A stretch of 64,000 nt of DNA from Rhodobacter sp. 24-YEA-8. Its GTDB lineage: Bacteria; Pseudomonadota; Alphaproteobacteria; Rhodobacterales; Rhodobacteraceae. Location of the stretch: positions 3,197,001 through 3,261,000 of the forward strand of contig NZ_FNSK01000001.1 of the NCBI RefSeq assembly GCF_900105075.1, in the 5' to 3' direction. Under the pieces are notes generated by a model that saw only the letters and a program-made list of their open reading frames with translations, was not told where the DNA came from and made no database searches. Position 1 is the stretch's first letter; each line of letters starts with the position of its first letter. Made by a program: the position numbers and the translations under genes. Shown piece after piece: positions 57,842 through 64,000 of the stretch.

Positions 57842-57864
57842 ACGGGCCCTTCGGGGCCCGTTTT
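57842..57864 (+). terminator. Intrinsic terminator after ccoNOQP
   Basis: An 8-bp perfect stem ACGGGCCC / GGGCCCGT with a TTCG loop, followed by TTT, 8 bases after the ccoP stop. Confidence 0.9.
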
Positions 57865-58775
57865 CATATCCGGGATCAGAGAGAAAGCCGGGGCCCTGGC
57901 GCATTGTGCCCTTCCAGGGCCTGTGGCCGGTCTCTTCGCCATCGCGGATTAGCCGGCCACCAGAACGCTGGCCAGGGTGATGTGGTCTTCCGCTGCTTTG
58001 ATCAGGCCGTCGATCCGATGCTTCAAGCCGTGCGGCGAAGAAGCGGGCCGTAACTCCGGCATCGTTCCGGTTGGGTCCGGCGCCTGTGCCGCGGCTTTGC
58101 GCAAAAGCCTTCACCTGAGCCGGGGGCAGCTGGCGGGCGGCAAGAATTTCCTGCAAGCGCCAGGCCGGTCTTTCGCGGGCTGCAGGTGCGCGACAGGGGC
58201 GGGCGAGTGTTTGCGGCGTTGTAACCTGAGGGGGGCCGCGCCGGTGAATAGTGCCGCCGCCGCGGAGACCGCGACAGGATCGCAGGGCAAGGCATCTCCA
58301 TTCAACTGCAGAGTATCTGAAACAAAAACCTGACCTTTCGATGCGATCTTCCGGGCGCGCCGTCCTGAAAGCACCGCGAACCTGCCTGATTTGAGCCCAA
58401 AACAATGGACATGGTCTGACCATGTGCAGTCACGAGTCAGGGTGGCAAATGTCAGGCCAGGTTTTGCAGTTTGAGGAAGAAGGCGGTCACCGGTTTGTTG
58501 TGGCGGTCAGAACACGGCGTTTGGGGCAGACGGATCTCTTCGCGCGCCTGTCCAGCCCCCGGCCGGCTGAATTCAGGTCGCGGCGGGCCGGAAGTGGCGC
58601 GGTCAGGACGGGCGGGAGCGGCCAGGATCCCGGACAGGATATGGCATGGGAGACCGCCTCCAAAGCCCAGGCCGGAGCCTTGTAGCGACCGGCAGGATCA
58701 GCCCCGGCATGCAGGGGCCGGGTTCGGTTCTGATTTCTGTAAGCGGCCTGTCCGCGCTAAATTTGAGAGGCCTTC
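57865..58775. other. 911-base stretch without a confident gene
   Basis: A perfect 8-bp stem (GGCCCTGG 57892-57899 / CCAGGGCC 57914-57921) lies at the beginning. Between about 57950 and 58190 the minus strand reads LQEILAARQLPPAQVKAFAQ in one frame and HRIDGLIKAAEDHITLASVLVAG before a stop in another, which could be a frameshifted gene end. No ribosome site or known family supports it. The last 350 bases before the dynamin-like genes show nothing I can name. Confidence 0.4.
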
Positions 58776-60809
58776 ATGACGAAGGGTAACATCAGGCTGA
58801 AGCATCGCGAGGGGTTCGGGGAACTGAACCGCTATTGGTCGCGCCTGGCGGATCTTGAGAAGGCTGTCGAGGATTTCTACGATTTCTCGCTCGCCTTTGT
58901 CGAAGAGCCGATTGACCGGGTGCTGGATAAGATCCGGTCGTTCGAGCCTTCGGTCTCGGTGATCGGCCAGATCAAGGCCGGGAAAAGCACACTGGTCAAT
59001 GCGCTGGTGGGCGAGACTGATCTCTTGCCCTCAGATGTGAACCCCTGGACTTCGGTGATCACCGCGCTGCATCTGAACAGCCGGCACCGGCCGATGAATA
59101 CCCGCGCGCTGTTTCGCTTTTTCGACCAGCATGAATGGGACCGGCTGGTCGCAACCGGGGGCCGGCTTGGCGAGATGGCCGCCCGCGCCGGATTCGACCA
59201 GGAGGCCGATGAGGTGCGCGCGCAGGTCACGCAGATGCGCCAGAGCACCGAGGCGCGGCTGGGGGCGGATTTCGCCGGTATCATCGGGTCAAACCATTCC
59301 TTTCCAGACCTCGATAAGGAAACGATCAACCGCTACATCTGCTACGGTGACCCGTCCGACCTGAAGGACGCATCGGGCGACGGTGTCTATGCCGATATCA
59401 CCAAGACCGCCGATCTTTATATTGACGCCGAAGGGCTGCCATCGGGCCTGTGCATCCGCGATACGCCCGGTGTGAATGACACATTCATGATGCGCGAGCA
59501 GATCACGCTCAATGCGATCCAGGACAGCCGGGTCTGTGTCGTTGTGCTGTCGGCGCATCAGGCGCTTTCCACTATGGATGTGGCGATCCTGCGCATCATC
59601 TGTGCCGTCGAGGCGCGCGAAGTGGTGATTTTCGTCAACCGGATCGACGAGCTGGCCGATCCGAAGGCCGAAGAGGAAAAGATCAGCGCTTCGATCCGCC
59701 GCACCCTGGCGCGGCTGGGGCTGAACCAGGATATCCCGATCCTGTTCGGCTCGGGCTATTGGGCGAATTTTGCGCTTTCGGGCGAGGGCGCGCTGATGCC
59801 GCGCAGCCTTGCGGCGCTGCAACAGCTGACTCCCGATCTGGATGTCACTGACCATGGCGCGCTGCGCGAGGCGGCGTTCGAGGCCTCGGGCGTGCCCGCC
59901 TTGCACCGGCTTATTGCCGAACGTGTGATCGATGGCCCGGGTGCGGCTTTCCTGAAAGACATCGAAGCCGAGATCAAACTCATCATCGAAATGAGCGAAG
60001 CGGTGGATTCGGCGGCACGGCTGCGGGATGCCGGCATGGCGGTGCTGACGATCAGCCAGGAAGAGCTGCTGCTGAAGGTGGCAGATTCGCAGCAAAAGGT
60101 GATGACCACCTTTGACGCGGCAGCCGTCGATCTGCGCGCCGCGTTGCACGAACGCCTGACCCGCGCCCGCGATACCTTTGTCGAGTCTGCGGTCGAGGCG
60201 CTGCAATCGCATATCCAGGCCTTTGGCGAGACCGGCTCCTGGGATCACGACCCGACCGGCCTGCGGATGATGATGCGCACGGCCTATCTTTCTTCCTGTG
60301 CCCGACTGCGCCGCGAAGGCGAGATCAGCTTTGAATCGATGCTCGATGCGGTGCAGGACGTGCTGCAAAATGAGCTGGGCGTCTATCGTAATGCCGCCAG
60401 CATCGATTTTCCCGAACAGCAGCAACATAGCGCGCCGACCGTGCTGGCCCGCACGCTGTCCTTCGACCTTCAGGCGACGTGGTGGCATCGGATCTGGGAT
60501 ACCGGTGCGACCGGCAGGCTGGCCGGGCGCTTCCTGCGCTTTGGCCAGGCGAAGAAGGTCGAGAAGAAGTACCGTGCGTTGATTATCGAAGAGACCCAGC
60601 CGCTGATCGACAATCTGCTGGCGGACTTCTTTGATCCGGCGGTCGCGGCCACGCGCGGGATCGTCACCGGATTTGCGCTGGATCAGAGCCGGTTCTGCGA
60701 GGCGCTGCTGGAGCGGCTGCATGAAAAGGGGCCGGACGAGGTGAATTCCGGGCAGATGGATGAGACCAGTCTCGCCCGTCTGGCCGATACGCGGAGGATG
60801 TCGGCGTGA
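58776..60809 (+). CDS. Dynamin-like GTPase, first of three
   Basis: The 677-residue protein has a helical N-terminus (residues 1-55) and a dynamin-type GTPase domain: G1 GQIKAGKST at 64-72, G2 region with Thr92 in NPWTSV, G3 DTPGVND at 229-235 and G4 NRID at 288-291. The rest, about residues 380-677, is mostly predicted helical with heptad-like Leu/Ala spacing, as in the stalk of bacterial dynamin-like proteins. No clear membrane helix is seen; a short hydrophobic-basic stretch lies near WWHRIWDTGATGRLAGRF. It overlaps the next GTPase gene by 4 bases. Bacterial dynamin-like proteins remodel or protect membranes and often work in pairs. Confidence 0.85.
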   Translation: MTKGNIRLKHREGFGELNRYWSRLADLEKAVEDFYDFSLAFVEEPIDRVLDKIRSFEPSVSVIGQIKAGKSTLVNALVGETDLLPSDVNPWTSVITALHLNSRHRPMNTRALFRFFDQHEWDRLVATGGRLGEMAARAGFDQEADEVRAQVTQMRQSTEARLGADFAGIIGSNHSFPDLDKETINRYICYGDPSDLKDASGDGVYADITKTADLYIDAEGLPSGLCIRDTPGVNDTFMMREQITLNAIQDSRVCVVVLSAHQALSTMDVAILRIICAVEAREVVIFVNRIDELADPKAEEEKISASIRRTLARLGLNQDIPILFGSGYWANFALSGEGALMPRSLAALQQLTPDLDVTDHGALREAAFEASGVPALHRLIAERVIDGPGAAFLKDIEAEIKLIIEMSEAVDSAARLRDAGMAVLTISQEELLLKVADSQQKVMTTFDAAAVDLRAALHERLTRARDTFVESAVEALQSHIQAFGETGSWDHDPTGLRMMMRTAYLSSCARLRREGEISFESMLDAVQDVLQNELGVYRNAASIDFPEQQQHSAPTVLARTLSFDLQATWWHRIWDTGATGRLAGRFLRFGQAKKVEKKYRALIIEETQPLIDNLLADFFDPAVAATRGIVTGFALDQSRFCEALLERLHEKGPDEVNSGQMDETSLARLADTRRMSA

Positions 60810-62005
60810 TGGGCTTCTGGAACCGCAGGAAACCGGTCGACCCGGCGGCTGAATGCCCTGGTGCTCCGGTGCAGCGCAAGCCACGCATCCTGATCGCGGG
60901 CGAATTCAGCGCCGGCAAGACCCAGCTGATCAACGGGCTGGTCGGTGGCCCGGTGCTGCCGTCGAATGTCACCGCGACCGCGCTGCCGCCGGTCTGGCTG
61001 GTGCGGGGCGAGCCGTCGCTGATCCGTGTCGGTCAGTCGGGCCGGGGCGAGCCGCTGGCCGATCTGAACACTGTCGATCTGGAAACGACCCGATATTGCG
61101 TGATGGCGCATCCGGCGCCGGTCCTGACCGGGATGGAAATTATCGACACGCCCGGCAATTCCGATCCGAACATGGCGGCCGAGACCTGGCAGCGCATGCT
61201 GGAATTTGCCGATGCCGTGGTCTGGTGCACCAATGCGACCCAGGCCTGGCGGCAAAGCGAAAAGGCGGTCTGGCAGGCGATGCCCGCGCGGCTGCGGCAG
61301 AATGCGACCATGGTGGTGACCCATGCCGATCTGCTGGGCAGCCCGGCCATGGCTGACCGCGTGTTGCAGCGCGTCCAGCGCGAGGCCGGCGCGTTTTTCG
61401 AGAGCTTCCTCATGGCGTCGCTCCTGCAGCGCGACGATCTTGACCGCATCGCGGCCCGTCTGCGTATGGTCAGCGGTTGCGTGCGGCTGGACGGGGCGCC
61501 CAATACGCTGATCGGCCAGTTCGCGGCCTCGGTGCCGGTACGTGTCACGACGCCTGAGCCGGCGACCTCATCCGTTGCGACCGGGGCTGCGGACCCGCAG
61601 CCCGCTCCTGCGCTGAAAGCGCAGAAAGAGGCCGGCGAGGATCCCGATCCTTCCGCATCACCGCGCGATGTGGTCGGGGCCAATGTCCTGCAGCTCGTCC
61701 TGAACCGTCACCCGGAAGAGACCCCGCCCGATACTGCGCCAGAAACCGCGCCTCTTGCAAACGCGGCTCTGGTCCGCGCCGCGCTGGCCGGGGCAGGGAT
61801 CGGGCGTGCGCGCAGCCTCTGGAACGAAATGAGCCAGAGCGTTGACCACAGCGATCCGGAATCGCTGCTCGCCGCTGTGGAGCACTTTATTGCCCGCCTG
61901 GATGCGCAGCCCGCTCAGTCCGGCGCTGTGAATGGTAACTCTGTGAATAGTGGCTCTGCCAGTGGTGCCGGACGTGCCGGTTTCTCTGCGGATTTTTGTG
62001 AGTGA
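60806..62005 (+). CDS. Smaller dynamin-related GTPase, second of three
   Basis: The 399-residue protein has a P-loop GTPase domain: G1 GEFSAGKTQ at 32-40, G3 DTPGNSD and a THAD in the G4 position, where the usual form is N/TKxD. The domain ends near residue 245. It is followed by a Pro/Ala/Glu-rich, probably unstructured linker to about residue 300, a short helical region with LWNEMSQSVDHSDPESLLAAVEHFIARL, and a Ser/Gly-rich tail. It is much smaller than its neighbours and lacks a stalk, so it may act as a partner or regulator. It overlaps the first gene by 4 bases and precedes the third by 9. Confidence 0.82.
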   Translation: MMGFWNRRKPVDPAAECPGAPVQRKPRILIAGEFSAGKTQLINGLVGGPVLPSNVTATALPPVWLVRGEPSLIRVGQSGRGEPLADLNTVDLETTRYCVMAHPAPVLTGMEIIDTPGNSDPNMAAETWQRMLEFADAVVWCTNATQAWRQSEKAVWQAMPARLRQNATMVVTHADLLGSPAMADRVLQRVQREAGAFFESFLMASLLQRDDLDRIAARLRMVSGCVRLDGAPNTLIGQFAASVPVRVTTPEPATSSVATGAADPQPAPALKAQKEAGEDPDPSASPRDVVGANVLQLVLNRHPEETPPDTAPETAPLANAALVRAALAGAGIGRARSLWNEMSQSVDHSDPESLLAAVEHFIARLDAQPAQSGAVNGNSVNSGSASGAGRAGFSADFCE

Positions 62006-62014
62006 GAAGCTGAC

Positions 62015-64000
62015 ATGCAAATTGCACCTGACCAGCGCCAGGAACTGAATTTTCTTCGGGATTCCCTTGACCGGATCGACAAGGTCATCAGCCGTGACAT
62101 GCGTCCGGGCTTTCGCGCGTTGCGCGAGCGGCTGGACAATTGGGCCGCAAAAGTCGCGGTGATCGGCCAGGTCAAGGCGGGCAAATCGACCTTTCTGAAT
62201 GCTTTCCTTTACAGCCATGATTTCCTGCCCTCGGATGTGAATCCCTGGACTTCGGTCGTCACCAATATCCGGGTGAACCTGCCCGGTGACCCGGTGATGG
62301 GGGCAAAGTTCGAATTCTTCGGCAATGCCGACTGGAACGAGATCGTCAATGGCGACAGCCGTATCCGCAAGCTGACCGAACAGTTGCTGCCGGGCTTTGA
62401 CACCCAGCTTTTGCGCGAGCAAAGCGACCAGATGCGCCGGCGCGCCGAGGAACGCCTTGGCAGGCGCTATGCCGATCTGTTGGGAACGGCGCATGATTAC
62501 GACTATGTTTCCTCGGATCTGCTGCGGAGCTATGTCTGCGCCGGGGCCGAGGATGAGACCGATCCGACGGCGGCAGGGCGTTATGCGATGCTGACCAAAG
62601 TCGCGAATGTCTATATGCGGCTGCCGGAATTCCAGGTGCCGACCATCATCACCGATACGCCCGGCGTGAATGACCCGTTCCTTGTGCGCGATGAATTCAC
62701 CTGTCGCAGCCTCGATAAGTCGGATGTGTTTGTCATCGTCCTGTCGGCGCATCAGCCGCTGACCGATGTCGATATCGCGCTGATCCGCATTCTGGCGAAA
62801 CAGGATAGCAAGGATGTTCTGGTCTTTGTGAACCGGATCGACGAGCTTGACGATTACGACACAGATGTGCCGCGCGTGATCGAGGATGTCTCGCGGCGTC
62901 TGTGCGGTGCGATCCCCGATATTGATTTCACCATCGTGGCCGGTTCGGCCTGGATGGCGGATCTGACGCTCCAGGACGGGGATGAGGCCGAGGCCGATCG
63001 CGCCGCCCTCGATGACACCCGCCTCGCGCGCTATATCCATTCGCGCTACGGCTATCTGCCCGATGACCGCTGCGAGCGCCTGATGCTCGCCTCCGGCATG
63101 CGCGACGTGAAAGTGGCGCTGTCGCAGCTGATCGATTCAGGCGTCGGCCGGTCGCAGATGGCGCAGATCAGGGCCGATATCCGGGCCGAGCTGAATGGCG
63201 CGCTGTTTGTGGCGCGGCGCGAACGCGCGTCGCTGCAAACCCAGGCCGGCAGTGTCAACAGTGAGGTCGCCAATATGGCGATCGAGGATCTTCAGCTTGA
63301 GATCGACGCCATCCGCAAGGCGCAGACCGGGCTGGAAGCCCATGTCGAGAATGCCGAGGTGCAGATCGAGAAAGTGCTGACCAGGTCCTGGTCCAGGCTG
63401 GAAACCCGGCTGATCGGCATGATCGAGAGCTTTGTCGAAGATCAGAAGCCGGAATTCGAGGCGCGGATCATGGCCGGAAAGCTGCGTGGCGAGACGTCGC
63501 GGGCAATGGAAATTGACCTCTCGCCTTTGCAAAAGGTCATGGAGCGCGAGCTGACCGCGGCCTGGAGGAATTCGCGCGCGGGCACCGATGTGGTTCTTTC
63601 GAACGGGTTGTCATCGTGCCAGCAGACCATCAAAGACCGCTTTCAGGAACGGGCCGAGGGGATCAACCTTTCCGATCTTCCCTATGATGAATTCGTCTCG
63701 ACGCTGACGCTGGCGAAACGGTCGCTCAGGGTGAATTTCATTTCGAATCGCAGCTGGGCCTTCTGGCGCCGGCCCGGGATTAATGTCGAAAAGAGCCTTG
63801 CCGCGCTGCGCATGATCGCGGCAGAAGAGCTGCGCCCGCCGATGGAAAAACTTCTGGCCGCTTTCAACGAGGCCCAGGTGGAACGCGCAGATGCCGGCAT
63901 CGACCGGCTCCGCGTGATGCTCCGGATGTTCGAGCTCTCGTTGAATGAGCGGGTCCACCGGCTGAAAAAAGACATGGTGGAATTCGAGATGGTCGTGAAT
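62015..64000 (+). CDS. Dynamin-like GTPase, third of three (runs off the window)
   Basis: From ATG 62015 the frame stays open for 662 codons to the window end, so the C-terminus is missing. A helical N-terminus (residues 1-45) is followed by G1 GQVKAGKST at 51-59, NPWTSVVTNI, G3 DTPGVND and G4 NRID. After about residue 360 comes a long coiled-coil-like stretch (EDLQLEIDAIRKAQTGLEAHVENAEVQIEKVL), then more helix. It closely resembles the first gene in the GTPase domain (both have FLPSDVNPWTSV or LLPSDVNPWTSV). This suggests an ancestral duplication and a hetero-oligomer. The start lies 9 bases after the preceding stop. Confidence 0.85.
   Translation, partial: MQIAPDQRQELNFLRDSLDRIDKVISRDMRPGFRALRERLDNWAAKVAVIGQVKAGKSTFLNAFLYSHDFLPSDVNPWTSVVTNIRVNLPGDPVMGAKFEFFGNADWNEIVNGDSRIRKLTEQLLPGFDTQLLREQSDQMRRRAEERLGRRYADLLGTAHDYDYVSSDLLRSYVCAGAEDETDPTAAGRYAMLTKVANVYMRLPEFQVPTIITDTPGVNDPFLVRDEFTCRSLDKSDVFVIVLSAHQPLTDVDIALIRILAKQDSKDVLVFVNRIDELDDYDTDVPRVIEDVSRRLCGAIPDIDFTIVAGSAWMADLTLQDGDEAEADRAALDDTRLARYIHSRYGYLPDDRCERLMLASGMRDVKVALSQLIDSGVGRSQMAQIRADIRAELNGALFVARRERASLQTQAGSVNSEVANMAIEDLQLEIDAIRKAQTGLEAHVENAEVQIEKVLTRSWSRLETRLIGMIESFVEDQKPEFEARIMAGKLRGETSRAMEIDLSPLQKVMERELTAAWRNSRAGTDVVLSNGLSSCQQTIKDRFQERAEGINLSDLPYDEFVSTLTLAKRSLRVNFISNRSWAFWRRPGINVEKSLAALRMIAAEELRPPMEKLLAAFNEAQVERADAGIDRLRVMLRMFELSLNERVHRLKKDMVEFEMVVN

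Noticed and set aside
57719..58423. 234-codon minus-strand frame after ccoP
   Set aside because: It starts and ends without signals, runs into ccoP and is interrupted in the only segment that looks protein-like; reported only as a possible relic.
59289..63040. Long minus-strand frames (531, 213 and 460 codons) opposite the dynamin-like genes
   Set aside because: All are mirror frames. The plus strand has intact GTPase motifs and tight gene packing, including the third gene which stays open to the window end.

Overview
The window is high-GC DNA from an alphaproteobacterium, most likely a member of the Rhodobacteraceae/Paracoccaceae. The evidence is the set of family-typical genes: the cell-cycle methylase CcrM, FnrL next to hemN, a cbb3 oxidase operon preceded by a universal stress protein gene, a membrane-anchored CycM-type cytochrome c, tauABC, AMP nucleosidase and a small DUF6525-like protein. 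Genes are tightly packed, with many 4-base stop/start overlaps. No rRNA, tRNA or CRISPR array was found by eye.

Layout. (1) 1-8.65 kb: an operon for methylated amines: two dimethylglycine/sarcosine dehydrogenase-type proteins (the first cut by the window edge), an SDR, a glycine-betaine-type ABC transporter with two permease units fused in one chain, and a sulfotransferase-like protein. (2) 8.8-12 kb: a small unknown gene and, on the minus strand, tauABC. (3) 12.1-15.3 kb: a COG0523 metallochaperone operon (COG0523, DUF6525, DUF1007, NicO transporter) behind a Zur-like inverted repeat. (4) 15.8-22.1 kb: AlkB, HU, AMP nucleosidase, a YeeZ-like protein, RNase HII, CcrM (three GANTC sites in its promoter region) and an FMN reductase. 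(5) 22.2-29.6 kb: a minus-strand operon of transglutaminase/DUF2126, circularly permuted ATP-grasp/alpha-E, transglutaminase and an SDR, followed by an AI-2E family membrane protein. (6) 31.4-33.8 kb: phosphohexomutase and UDP-glucuronate 4-epimerase, followed by a decayed epimerase fragment.

(7) 34.1-37.5 kb is a small decayed integrated element lying against the 3' end of the SRP RNA gene (ffs, 37477-37570, minus). It holds a truncated tyrosine integrase, a serine recombinase, an IS3-family element that cut a small regulator gene, and a 56-residue gene. An 18-base near-perfect repeat of the ffs 3' end lies at its far side, and two further 11-mers are shared by both ends.

(8) 37.6-42 kb: a HAD phosphatase, a CpdB-like nucleotidase, NudC and an SRPBCC protein. 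(9) 42.1-44.3 kb: divergent fnrL and hemN sharing an FNR box. (10) 44.3-51.5 kb: a yejABEF-type peptide importer operon with a glycosyltransferase at its end. (11) 51.7-57.8 kb: CycM-type cytochrome c, pheA, a tandem universal stress protein and ccoNOQP. The FNR box before ccoN is base-for-base the reverse complement of the fnrL/hemN box, so oxygen-responsive control links heme synthesis, the regulator and the high-affinity oxidase. (12) 58.8-64 kb: an operon of three dynamin-like/GTPase proteins (677, 399 and at least 662 residues), the last running off the window. This is the least understood system here and the best candidate for something new.
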